Shown here: piece after piece, positions 1 to 6,122 of the stretch
Layout: each line of letters starts with the position of its first letter
Position numbering within the stretch: position 1 is the first letter of the stretch
NCBI GenBank assembly: GCA_025356735.1
Contig: JANXRT010000236.1
Span: forward strand, 1-9,299
DNA: 9,299 nucleotides
Direction: 5' to 3'
DNA from: Acetobacteraceae bacterium
Lineage (GTDB): Bacteria > Pseudomonadota > Alphaproteobacteria > Acetobacterales > Acetobacteraceae
The notes under the pieces: model-generated
The model's input: the letters and a program-made list of their open reading frames with translations, nothing else
Database searches by the model: none
Told to the model about the DNA's origin: nothing
Position numbers and translations under genes: made by a program

Positions 1-952
1 GGCCAAGCCCAGCGGCGATCTGGTCCTGGATCGGAGCGGCGATCTTCTGGAAGCTCGCCTTGTCCACGTTGGTGACGAACTTGACGCCGAGCTTCTCCAG
101 TTTCGCTTGGCTCTTGTGCTCAAGTTCGATCGCCAGCGTCGGCTCGGTCTTCGACACCGCGTCGGCGGCGTCTTGAACCCATTTTTGCTGCTCCGCCGTC
201 AGCGAACCCCACAGCTTGCCGCTGATCCAGACCAGGTTGCAGTTCGCCTCGTGCTGGGTCATCGACATCACCGGCGCCACTTCATAGTGCTTGTTGCTGT
301 CGTAGACGTTGACCCCGTTCTCGGCCATGTCCACGACCCCGGTCTGGATCGAGGTGTAAACGTTGCCGAACGGCATGTGCACGACCTGGGCGCCGTAGGC
401 CGGAAACATCGTGTCCTCCGTCGGCGTCGCCTGGACGCGTATCTTCAGGCCCTTGATGTCATCGACGGTGCGGATTTCCTTCTTCCCGTAAAGATCGCGC
501 AGCCCGATCGTGATCAAGGTCAGCACGTGCGCGTCCTTAACGGTGTCGGCAAACATCTCCCTGACCGCCGCCACCAGCGTGGGATCGGCGACGGCGCGGG
601 CCAGGTGCTCCTCCGACCTGAATATGTAGTGGATCGACAGCACGCCTGACTGCGGGCTGAGCGTCGCCGCGTTGGCGGTGGCGCTGAGGATGAAATCGAT
701 GTCGCCGGTGCGGATTTTCTGCAGCATCTGCGGCTCCTGGCCAAGCTGCGCGCCGGGGAACTGGTCGATGATCATGCTGCCGCCGCTTTTGTCCGACAGC
801 GTCTTCGCGAAGATGTCGGCGGCGATGCCATAAGCGGTGGTGTGCGGCTGGTCGTAGCCGAAGCTGTAATGATGCGGCTCCGCGGCCATCGCCCCTGAGC
901 CGAGCATGACGCCGAATATCGTGGCCGCGAAACGAAATCCGCCGTTCGGCAT
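1..952 (-). CDS. dctP: TRAP transporter substrate-binding protein, DctP family (C-terminus cut by window edge)
   Basis: Periplasmic solute receptor of a tripartite ATP-independent (TRAP) importer, which normally captures a carboxylate or related organic acid and hands it to the DctQ/DctM membrane subunits. The frame is open from 952 to the left edge, giving 317 residues. Since the family is usually about 320-340 residues, only a short C-terminal tail is missing. A signal peptide is visible: a short N-terminus with one Arg, a hydrophobic core (residues 8-20), and an AMA/AMAA cleavage site near residues 23-24. The DctP fold signature is present: PGAQLG (66-71), FRSEEH (111-116), KIRV (170-173) with R172 as the expected carboxylate-binding arginine, then FGNVYTSIQTGVVD and AENG. 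The start at 952 has a GGGGGA ribosome-binding site about 7 bases upstream. Partner genes dctQM would lie to the left, outside the window. The substrate cannot be told from sequence. The gene is divergent from the enoyl-CoA hydratase. Confidence 0.9.
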   Translation of the reverse strand, partial: MPNGGFRFAATIFGVMLGSGAMAAEPHHYSFGYDQPHTTAYGIAADIFAKTLSDKSGGSMIIDQFPGAQLGQEPQMLQKIRTGDIDFILSATANAATLSPQSGVLSIHYIFRSEEHLARAVADPTLVAAVREMFADTVKDAHVLTLITIGLRDLYGKKEIRTVDDIKGLKIRVQATPTEDTMFPAYGAQVVHMPFGNVYTSIQTGVVDMAENGVNVYDSNKHYEVAPVMSMTQHEANCNLVWISGKLWGSLTAEQQKWVQDAADAVSKTEPTLAIELEHKSQAKLEKLGVKFVTNVDKASFQKIAAPIQDQIAAGLG

Positions 953-1072
953 GGAAAATCCCCCAGTAGTCCCGCCCGGTTGTTCCCGATGCGGCTTTGT
1001 AGTTGTCTGTCACGGTAAATTTCGCGGGAGGTTTTGTCCATCACCATCCCGCCATCGAAACGGGAGCGCGAC
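953..1072. other. Divergent intergenic region between the TRAP receptor and the enoyl-CoA hydratase
   Basis: This 120-base gap must hold the promoters of both divergent genes. On the minus strand a TGGACA-like box (1035-1040) and a TACCGT-like box 17 bases downstream could serve the TRAP receptor gene, but the match is weak. On the plus strand I see no convincing -35/-10 pair. Two Shine-Dalgarno-like stretches lie on the plus strand, GGGAGG at 1026-1031 and GGGAG at 1062-1066. The second is correctly spaced for the ATG at 1073. No clear operator palindrome was found. Confidence 0.4.
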
Positions 1073-1846
1073 ATGAACGAACGGGAATGGGTCGCCACCC
1101 GCATCGACGCGCGCGGCGTGGCGCTGGTCACCATACAGAACGGCGCCAAGCTGAACGCGCTGTCGATCGCGGTCCGCTCGGCGCTGATCGCGGCGATGGC
1201 GGCGGTCAGCGCCAACGACGAAGTCCGGGTGGTGGTGCTGCGCGGCGAAGGCGGGCGTGCCTTCATCGGCGGCGCTGACCTGCGTGACCTCGCCGCCCTC
1301 GATGCCGGCACCGCCGCCGCCTACATCACCGGGGTCCACCACGCCTGCGACGCGATGCGCCGGTGTCCGGTGCCGGTGATCGCGCGCATTCAGGGCTACG
1401 TGCTCGGCGCCGGGCTGGAGATCGCCGCCGCCTGCGACATGCGTGTCGCCTCGGATGACAGCGTGTTCGGCATGCCGGAGGTCAAGATCGGCATACCCTC
1501 CGTCGTCGAGGCGGCGCTGCTGCCGCCGCTGATCGGCTGGGGCCGCACCCGCCAGCTGCTGCTGACCGGCGAGAACATTTCCGCCGCCCAGGCGCTGGCA
1601 TGGGACCTGATCGAGGAAATGGTGCCGGCGGCCAAGCTCGACGAGGCGGTTGAGGCGATGGTGGCCTCGATCGTCGCCTGCGGCCCGAAGGCAGTGCGGT
1701 TGCAAAAGGCGCTGATCCGCGAGTGGGAGGAGCTGACGCCGAGCGCCGGCGTGCAGGCAGGCATCGCCCGGTTCGCGAGCAGCTTCGACAGCCCGGAGCC
1801 GGCGCGGATGATCGGTGAGGCTTTGGCTCGGATGCAGAGGAAGTAG
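1073..1846 (+). CDS. Enoyl-CoA hydratase/isomerase (crotonase) family protein
   Basis: Crotonase-superfamily enzyme of 257 residues, the usual length for a single-domain enoyl-CoA hydratase. It probably hydrates a trans-2-enoyl-CoA in fatty-acid, amino-acid or organic-acid breakdown in the cytoplasm. Both catalytic acids are present: E116 in the GAGLEIAAACD segment and E136 in FGMPEV. Their 20-residue spacing matches E144/E164 of rat mitochondrial crotonase. The first oxyanion-hole strand is FIGGADL (64-70), and the second oxyanion glycine lies in the LGAG loop (111-114). I chose the ATG at 1073 because CGGGAG ends 6-7 bases upstream and crotonases normally begin with a few residues before the first strand. 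An in-frame TTG at 1034 would add 13 residues. The protein could equally be an enoyl-CoA isomerase or another crotonase; the substrate is not decidable. It is convergent with the MaoC gene, and repeat copy A begins just after its stop codon. Confidence 0.9.
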   Translation: MNEREWVATRIDARGVALVTIQNGAKLNALSIAVRSALIAAMAAVSANDEVRVVVLRGEGGRAFIGGADLRDLAALDAGTAAAYITGVHHACDAMRRCPVPVIARIQGYVLGAGLEIAAACDMRVASDDSVFGMPEVKIGIPSVVEAALLPPLIGWGRTRQLLLTGENISAAQALAWDLIEEMVPAAKLDEAVEAMVASIVACGPKAVRLQKALIREWEELTPSAGVQAGIARFASSFDSPEPARMIGEALARMQRK

Positions 1847-1849
1847 GTT

Positions 1850-1949
1850 AGCAAGGTTGGGCTCTGCCCAAACCCGCAAAGGGGCCGTCGCCCCTTTGAA
1901 CCCCTCCACTCAAGTATGGCGCCCCGGAGTGCTACCCCTATGCTTTTTT
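1850..1949 (+). repeat. Interspersed hairpin-rich repeat, copy A (intergenic)
   Basis: Starts a few bases after the hydratase stop and fills most of the gap before the MaoC stop. Hairpin 1 is TTGGGC-TCT-GCCCAA (1857-1871). Hairpin 2 is CAAAGGGGC-CGTC-GCCCCTTTG (1877-1898), a perfect 9-bp stem on a four-base loop. A less paired tail with AACCCCT, GGCGC and GCTACCC ends at ATGCTT. By eye, about 64 of 82 aligned positions match copy B at 7552-7675. Relative to copy B, copy A lacks about 20 bases between GCTACCC and ATGCTT, the part that forms the last hairpin in copy B. A 7-bp inverted repeat, TGGCGCC (1917-1923) and GGCGCCA (1956-1962), also brackets the tail and a run of six T. Because the element sits between convergent genes it may act as a terminator or RNA-stability structure, but that is inference. 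Confidence 0.8.
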
Positions 1950-1965
1950 GCCTGCGGCGCCAGAT

Positions 1966-2424
1966 TTAGACCGTCACCGTCCGCCGCCGCATTAAAGCCG
2001 AGCGCAGGCAGGTCGCCACCATCTCGCCGCGCTGGTTGAATGCCTGATGCTCGAACACCACCACCCCGGCATCCGGCCGCGATGCGCTCGGCCGCACGCT
2101 GCGCACGATCGAGTGGGCGCGGATGGTGTCGCCGTGGAACACCGGCTTCGGAAACGCCACCTTGTCCATGCCGAGGTTGGCGATGGTGGTGCCCAGCGTG
2201 GTTTCGCCGACCGTCATGCCGATCAGCAGCCCGAGGGTGAACAGCGAGTTCACGATACGCTGGCCGAATTCAGTTTTCGACGCGAACTCCTCGTCGATAT
2301 GCAGCGGCTGCGGATTGAGTGTCAGGCTGCTGAACAGCACGTTGTCCATCTCGGTCACGGTGCGCCGCAGCGAGTGCTCGAAGGTCTGGCCTTCGAAGAA
2401 TTCCTCAAGGTAAAGTCCGGCCAT
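1966..2424 (-). CDS. MaoC-family acyl dehydratase (hot-dog fold)
   Basis: A 152-residue single-hot-dog enoyl-CoA hydratase-like protein of the MaoC/PhaJ group. These proteins hydrate or dehydrate acyl-CoA thioesters, usually with (R)-stereochemistry. The hydratase-2 motif region is at residues 36-60 (LNPQPLHIDEEFA, then TEFGQRIVNS), with the catalytic-type histidine at H42. The position five residues before it, an aspartate in PhaJ-type enzymes, is N37 here; several MaoC branches, as I recall them including mesaconyl-CoA hydratase-like ones, show this. FPKPVFHGDTI (91-101) is the second conserved strand. The start at 2424 has GGAG six bases upstream. It is convergent with the enoyl-CoA hydratase rather than in one operon, so a shared pathway (acyl-CoA or C4/C5 dicarboxyl-CoA metabolism) is only suggested by proximity. 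Exact substrate unknown. Confidence 0.85.
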   Translation of the reverse strand: MAGLYLEEFFEGQTFEHSLRRTVTEMDNVLFSSLTLNPQPLHIDEEFASKTEFGQRIVNSLFTLGLLIGMTVGETTLGTTIANLGMDKVAFPKPVFHGDTIRAHSIVRSVRPSASRPDAGVVVFEHQAFNQRGEMVATCLRSALMRRRTVTV

Positions 2425-2510
2425 GATTAGCTCCAGGTCGGGCTGGCTTGAGCGCGGCGCCCTGGCGGCAGTGTGGCCGAACTGAGCCGTTTGTTGAAGG
2501 GATGGAATTC

Positions 2511-2921
2511 ATGGACTGGCGCGGGCTAGAGACGTTCTCGTTCGGCGACGGTCCTACGCTTGCGGACGAACTCGCGGCGCTGGTGCTTGCTGGCCTGAAG
2601 ACCGCCACCTGCTGGTCGGCAGGCGACGGCCTGTTGACCGAGGTCGGCAAGCGGATGGTGATGCTGGACGGCTCGGGAGCACCGTTGGCGGTCCTCGAAA
2701 CCATGGAACTGACGCAGGCGCGGTTCAACGAGGTTGGTGCGGCCTTCGCCTACGACGAGGGCGAGGACGATCGCAGCCTTGCCGCCTGGCGGACGGCGCA
2801 CCGCAACTACTTCACTCGCAAAAACCAGTTCGCGGAGGATATGAAGCTCTGGTGCGAGCGCTTCCGGATCGTCGAGCGCATCGGCGGCCAGGATGATCGG
2901 GGCAGCGCCGCGGACGCATAG
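2511..2921 (+). CDS. ASCH domain-containing protein
   Basis: A 136-residue soluble protein of the ASCH superfamily, a PUA-like beta-barrel fold thought to bind RNA or modified nucleosides. One characterised bacterial member (E. coli YqfB) is an N4-acetylcytidine amidohydrolase, but that activity should not be assumed here. Family marks are the N-terminal FSFGDGP (9-15), then ADELAALVLAGLKTATCW (18-35), and a C-terminal half with EGEDDRSLAAWRTAH followed by YF and a terminal beta-strand (CERFRIVERI). I chose ATG 2511 because GAAGGG lies 8-9 bases upstream. ATG 2502 has no room for that site, and a TTG at 2448 would add an unsupported 21-residue leader. The gene is divergent from the MaoC gene, about 86 bases away, and convergent with the acyltransferase. 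It appears to be single-gene and does not point to a pathway. Confidence 0.85.
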   Translation: MDWRGLETFSFGDGPTLADELAALVLAGLKTATCWSAGDGLLTEVGKRMVMLDGSGAPLAVLETMELTQARFNEVGAAFAYDEGEDDRSLAAWRTAHRNYFTRKNQFAEDMKLWCERFRIVERIGGQDDRGSAADA

Positions 2922-4064
2922 CTAGGTCGCCTGATTGCCCGCCGGCGCCGCGCGAACCAGGCGCGGTTCGCGCGGCACGGCCAGCCTGCCGCCGCGCACC
3001 CGGTCGCGCAGGCGGTTGACCATAGGGTCGATCAGCCGCCCGGCGCCGTAGGAAAACAGCACCGCGAGGGGAATGCCGCCGAACACCACGCCGTAGCTGA
3101 AGCCGCCGGCCAGGGAATAGAGAGCGACCTCGACGTTCTGGTGCTGCAAGTACAGCGGGTAGGACAGGTTGCCGAGCCATCGGTCGGCGGCCCGCAACCG
3201 GGTGAACGATCGGAACGCGAGGAAGACCATCAAGCCGAGCATCGCCGCCAGCAGCCCGGCCTGGAGCGGGACATTCCGGAGGTAGCCGTTTTCCGCGTTG
3301 ACCGGGGAAAGCGTCGCGAAGTGCAGCACGATCCCGGCGAGCGAGAGCCACACCAGGGGCGCCATGCGCTTGCCGGCGCTGGTGAAGTACAGCGCGGCAC
3401 CGAACGTGAAATACGAGATCAGGCCGACCTTCTCGGGTAGCCGGCCCAAAGCCGAAAGGATCAGCAGCGGCACCAGCACCGCGGCGATGCCGTAGGCTGA
3501 TGCCAGCAGGCCGGTGCGCCGGCGTCGAGCACTGCTGGCAACGACCAGGCAGGTGAAGACGAGAAAGTAGAATATCATCTCGATCCGCACCGCCCACACG
3601 ATGTCTATGAAATCGAAACCTTCCAGCCGGTTGGCACCCGGCAGGAAGCCCACCAGGTTAGCGGCGACGTTGCGGATACCGAATGCATCGATGAACTGGT
3701 CGGGATCCGGCCACACCCGTTCCGACAGATGAAGCGTACCGCGCGACAGGAACACGAGGTGAACGGCGATGGAAACGGCCAGCGCGCCCAGGTAATGCGG
3801 CACGATGCGCAGGAACCGGTTGGTGAGGAAGGCGAGCGGCTTCTCGGCATAAACCTGCGTCGCCGCCTCGGTGATCACGAAGCCGGACAGGCAGAAGAAG
3901 ATCAGCACCGCCAGGCTGCCGATCTCCTGCGGCAGGACCGCATCGTAGAGCGCGCCGGCCGGTGCCACGTTGGTGACGAAATGCTGAACCACGACCAGGA
4001 ACGCCAGCGCCAGCCGGAACGCACCGAGATGCTTGTATTGCAATCGGCCAAATTCTGCCTGCAT
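2922..4064 (-). CDS. OafA/YrhL-type membrane acyltransferase (acyltransferase family 3)
   Basis: A 380-residue integral membrane protein of the acyltransferase-3 family, whose members move acetyl or other acyl groups onto surface polysaccharides, glycans or lipids. About ten hydrophobic segments are visible. Conserved features in order: R17 and H28 in the first helix region (FRLALAF then VVQHF), FFCLSGFVIT (56-65), RFLRIVPHY (83-91), WAVRIEMIFYF (157-167) with E162 at the position of the usual WSLxxEExFY acid, and LGNLSYPLYLQHQ near residue 300, which corresponds to the family's LGxxSYxLYLxH. The short basic C-terminal tail is probably cytoplasmic. No SGNH domain is fused, so this is the single-domain form. 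The start at 4064 has GGTGAG about five bases upstream. No polysaccharide genes lie next to it, so the acceptor is unknown. Its stop codon directly abuts that of the ASCH gene. Confidence 0.88.
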   Translation of the reverse strand: MQAEFGRLQYKHLGAFRLALAFLVVVQHFVTNVAPAGALYDAVLPQEIGSLAVLIFFCLSGFVITEAATQVYAEKPLAFLTNRFLRIVPHYLGALAVSIAVHLVFLSRGTLHLSERVWPDPDQFIDAFGIRNVAANLVGFLPGANRLEGFDFIDIVWAVRIEMIFYFLVFTCLVVASSARRRRTGLLASAYGIAAVLVPLLILSALGRLPEKVGLISYFTFGAALYFTSAGKRMAPLVWLSLAGIVLHFATLSPVNAENGYLRNVPLQAGLLAAMLGLMVFLAFRSFTRLRAADRWLGNLSYPLYLQHQNVEVALYSLAGGFSYGVVFGGIPLAVLFSYGAGRLIDPMVNRLRDRVRGGRLAVPREPRLVRAAPAGNQAT

Positions 4065-4076
4065 CGATACTCACCG

Positions 4077-4103
4077 AACCTGGGCAACGTAAACCTGGGT
4101 TGC
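4077..4103. repeat. Short direct and inverted repeat upstream of the acyltransferase gene
   Basis: AACCTGGG occurs twice (4077-4084 and 4092-4099), 15 bases apart, and GCAAC/GTTGC (4084-4088 and 4099-4103) form an inverted pair. It lies just upstream of the acyltransferase start, in the 84-base gap after lrgB. It could be a regulator site, but the motif matches nothing I know. The rest of this gap shows no clear terminator for lrgB. Confidence 0.3.
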
Positions 4104-4148
4104 TACGGCATGCCCGGCCTCAACACATGAACCATACTATTCAGGAGA

Positions 4149-4883
4149 TCATTGCGGCATCAACCAAGCCATTGCCTCGGCCAGTAGCGGCACGATCAAC
4201 GAGGTGAACAGCCCGTTCAATCCGATCGCCAGCCCACCGAACGCACCCGCCGTCTCGTTCAGCAGCAACACCCGCGCGGTTGCCAGGCCGTGCCCGGCGG
4301 TGCCGGCGGCGAGCCCCACGGCGCGCCAGTCGGTGACGCCCAACGCGCGCGCCACCGGCCCCGCCAGCATGATGCTGACGATGCCAGTCAGCAGCACGAA
4401 CACCGCGGTCAGGGATGGCTGGCCGCCGATCTGCTCGGCGATGCCCATGGCGATCGGCGTGGTCACGGATTTTGGCGCCAGCGACAGCACTGTCTGCCGG
4501 CTTGCGCCGAGCAGATGGGCGATCGCCATGGCGCTGGCGGCGGCGACAGCCGATCCCGCCAGGATCGCCGGCAGGATGGCCGCGGCCGATCGGTGGATTT
4601 GGTTGATGTTGGCATACATCGGTACCGCCAGCGCAACGGTCGCCGGTCCCAGCAGGACATGGATGTACTGGGCGCCTTGAAAATAGACGGGGTACGGCGT
4701 GCCGGTAGCCAACAGGAGCACGACGATCAGCCCGACGGCGATCAGCATCGGGTTGGCCAGGGTGCTGGCGCCGAATCGGCCGCTGATCTTCTGCGCCGCC
4801 TGATAGGCAAGCAGCGTGATGCCAAGCCCCAGCAGCGGCGTGGTCTGGAGGTACACCCAAAGGAAGTCGATGCCGTGATTCAC
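4149..4883 (-). CDS. lrgB: LrgB/CidB-family membrane protein (carrier half of the LrgAB system)
   Basis: A 244-residue polytopic inner-membrane protein, standard length for LrgB. Family landmarks: LLGPATVALAVPMY (77-90), LAPKSVTTPIAMGIAEQIGG (135-154), and the C-terminal GTAGHGLATAR (194-204). It starts inside the lrgA stop codon (ATGA overlap, 4880-4883), so translation is almost certainly coupled and the two proteins likely form one complex. The LrgAB/CidAB family was first described as holin/antiholin-like. Later work showed pyruvate uptake for the Bacillus homologues, and the plant fusion PLGG1 carries glycolate and glycerate across the plastid envelope. A small-carboxylate transport role is therefore the better reading here, and glycolate is attractive because glcDEF lies nearby; that substrate is inference. 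Confidence 0.92.
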   Translation of the reverse strand: MNHGIDFLWVYLQTTPLLGLGITLLAYQAAQKISGRFGASTLANPMLIAVGLIVVLLLATGTPYPVYFQGAQYIHVLLGPATVALAVPMYANINQIHRSAAAILPAILAGSAVAAASAMAIAHLLGASRQTVLSLAPKSVTTPIAMGIAEQIGGQPSLTAVFVLLTGIVSIMLAGPVARALGVTDWRAVGLAAGTAGHGLATARVLLLNETAGAFGGLAIGLNGLFTSLIVPLLAEAMAWLMPQ

Positions 4884-5224
4884 CGGCGCGTGCCACGCGA
4901 AAGCCGCTGCATCAGCCAGCCGGTGACGCCGAGGCCAAGCGCCGTCGAGACCACGATCGCGACAAGCGCCGGCACCAGGTTCTGGCGCAGCACGTCGAGC
5001 TGCGTCACGATGCCGACGCCTGCCGGCACGAACAGCAGCAGCAGGTGGCGCAGCAACCCGGAGCAGTTCTCCCGCATCTCGGCGTCCGGCCCGCCGCGCC
5101 AGATCAGCCAGCCGAGCAGCAGCACCAGCCCGATCACCGGCCCGGGCAGCGGCAGGTTGCCGGCCCTGGCTGCCACCTCGCCGACAAACTGGCAGGCGAT
5201 CAGGATGGTCAGGGTGCGCAGCAT
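4880..5224 (-). CDS. lrgA: LrgA/CidA-family membrane protein
   Basis: A 114-residue protein with about four hydrophobic helices, the usual size and layout for LrgA/CidA. Diagnostic segments are LPLPGPVIGLVLLL (residues 24-37) and LLLFVPAGVGI (62-72), with a basic C-terminal end (RLSRGTRR). It is the small partner of LrgB, with which it overlaps by four bases. Upstream, an AGGAA ribosome-binding site overlaps the stop codon of the preceding two-helix membrane protein, nine bases away, so all three are probably one transcript. The role would be as a subunit of a carboxylate (pyruvate/glycolate-type) carrier, or of a cell-lysis control system in the older interpretation. The sequence alone does not separate these. 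Confidence 0.9.
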   Translation of the reverse strand: MLRTLTILIACQFVGEVAARAGNLPLPGPVIGLVLLLGWLIWRGGPDAEMRENCSGLLRHLLLLFVPAGVGIVTQLDVLRQNLVPALVAIVVSTALGLGVTGWLMQRLSRGTRR

Positions 5225-5233
5225 GGCCGGTTC

Positions 5234-5668
5234 CTAATCCCGCGTGGGGTTGGGCCGCCCGGCCAGCGCCAGCCCGAACAGGGTCGCCATCAGCGTGATC
5301 ACGATCAGCAGCAGCCGCAGCGTGTAGCCGAGGTTCGCCGTGTCCAGCGCGAACCGAGCCCGCTGGCGCAGCCGCTCCGCTTCTATCCTTTCCGCGTAGC
5401 TTCCGGTGCCGCTGAGGATGGCAGGCAGGCTGTCATCGAGACGTGGGGCCATGGCAGCCAATGCCGCTTCCGGGTTGCTCCCTTTGGCGGCAACCGTCGC
5501 GTCGTCGAACGCGGCCTCGCGGGCCAGCGCGCGCTCCAACGGCACCGGGATGGCGTAGGTGGAAAAGATGCCCGTCATGCCCACGATGATGAACGCCATC
5601 GCCAGAAACGCCAGCAGGCTGTAGCTGGCGCGGGATTTCTTGACCGACGGCTTCAAGGCGTCATTCAT
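5234..5668 (-). CDS. Uncharacterised two-helix membrane protein, first gene of the lrgAB operon
   Basis: I do not recognise this 144-residue protein. It has a basic cytoplasmic N-terminus (KKSR near residues 10-13), a hydrophobic helix (about 17-40), a predicted periplasmic stretch (41-115) rich in Ala, Glu and Arg with likely helical character, and a second helix (117-137) followed by a short polar tail. Both ends should face the cytoplasm. The ATG at 5668 is preceded by CAGGAG at six bases, a very good site. The frame is open further upstream to 5803, but that leader lacks a ribosome-binding site and has Cys/Pro/Gln-rich, non-protein-like composition. Its stop is nine bases before lrgA, which argues for co-transcription and a link to the LrgAB complex. 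It could be an accessory or sensing subunit; no function can be assigned from motifs. Confidence 0.75.
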   Translation of the reverse strand: MNDALKPSVKKSRASYSLLAFLAMAFIIVGMTGIFSTYAIPVPLERALAREAAFDDATVAAKGSNPEAALAAMAPRLDDSLPAILSGTGSYAERIEAERLRQRARFALDTANLGYTLRLLLIVITLMATLFGLALAGRPNPTRD

Positions 5669-5848
5669 GGCAGGCTCCTGGGATTGCGCATGTGGCGGAT
5701 ATGGGGCCGGCATCGCACGTTGCGGACCTCGCAGACAGTCCTGCCAGCTACGCGAAGGTTGACATGGCCCCGGTTCGACCGTATCCCCCAGCGCCTTCGA
5801 CACAGACGCGACCGTCCTTCAAGACGCTACCTAGCCAGGACCACCCAG
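5669..5848. other. Divergent intergenic region between the lrgAB operon and rpmJ
   Basis: This 180-base stretch separates the minus-strand operon from rpmJ. It holds the CAGGAG ribosome-binding site of the two-helix membrane protein (5674-5679 region) and a good plus-strand promoter at 5759-5787. I find no convincing minus-strand promoter, and no tRNA or riboswitch-like fold. Frames that stay open across it read as composition artefacts. Confidence 0.45.
5759..5787 (+). promoter_or_regulatory. Probable housekeeping-sigma promoter of rpmJ
   Basis: A perfect -35 box TTGACA at 5759-5764 is followed, after exactly 17 bases, by TATCCC at 5782-5787 as a weak -10. Alphaproteobacterial promoters often have a strong -35 and a degenerate -10. 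This would start transcription near 5794, about 55 bases before the rpmJ ATG. The placement directly upstream of a constitutively needed ribosomal gene supports the call. Confidence 0.55.
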
Positions 5849-5974
5849 ATGAAAGTTCGCAACAGCCTCCGTTCGGCCAAGATACGCGACAAGAACTGCC
5901 GCGTGGTGCGCCGCCGTGGCCGCGTCTATGTGATCAATAAGAAGAATCCGCGCATGAAGGCCCGCCAGGGCTGA
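5849..5974 (+). CDS. rpmJ: 50S ribosomal protein L36 (zinc-free, 41-residue form)
   Basis: A 41-residue, strongly basic protein beginning MKVRNSLRSAK, with the L36 core CRVVRRRGRVYVI and the C-terminal KARQG. It binds 23S rRNA in the large ribosomal subunit. In the zinc-ribbon form of L36 three cysteines and a histidine bind zinc. Only one cysteine (C17, equivalent to the second ligand) remains here, the other positions being non-ligands, and the protein carries the extra few residues typical of the alphaproteobacterial form, so it should not bind zinc. CAGGA lies eight bases before the ATG. The gene is monocistronic: its own promoter lies about 60-90 bases upstream and an intrinsic terminator follows 29 bases after the stop. 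Longer in-frame open reading upstream is not coding. Confidence 0.96.
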   Translation: MKVRNSLRSAKIRDKNCRVVRRRGRVYVINKKNPRMKARQG

Positions 5975-6002
5975 CTCTTCCGCCGGCTTCTGCTGATACC
6001 CG

Positions 6003-6030
6003 ACACCCCGGCGCCCCATCCGGGGTGTTT
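6003..6030 (+). terminator. Intrinsic (Rho-independent) terminator after rpmJ
   Basis: Perfect 9-bp stem ACACCCCGG (6003-6011) with CCGGGGTGT (6020-6028), an eight-base loop, and a T-rich 3' side ending in TGTTT. It sits 29 bases past the rpmJ stop and before the glc operon, so it should separate the two transcripts. Two imperfect echoes of its 3' arm follow at 6036 and 6051 (TCCGGGGTC and TCCGGGTGTT). Confidence 0.8.
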
Positions 6031-6122
6031 CCATGTCCGGGGTCTCGTATTCCGGGTGTTCTTGCCCGCGATACCCTGAAGCGCCATCTTGCACAGGTAG
6101 ATTACAGGCAGGAAGGGTGACC

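Noticed and set aside
1034..1072. TTG at 1034 as the start of the enoyl-CoA hydratase
   Set aside because: The GGGAGG site is too close to this codon, while ATG 1073 has a well-spaced site and gives the normal family length.
1850..1949. Repeat copy A as a classical Rho-independent terminator for the hydratase
   Set aside because: Its strong 9-bp stem is followed by AACCCC rather than a T run, and the six-T run at 1944-1949 is far from that stem, so I kept it as a repeat.
5669..5803. Extended N-terminus of the two-helix membrane protein up to 5803
   Set aside because: The added 45 residues have no ribosome-binding site and look non-coding. ATG 5668 has CAGGAG at the right distance.
6062..6103. 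Promoter of glcD (TTGCCC with CATCTT, or TAGATT alone)
   Set aside because: The first pair matches the consensus poorly and TAGATT lacks a -35 at the right distance, so I did not annotate a promoter.
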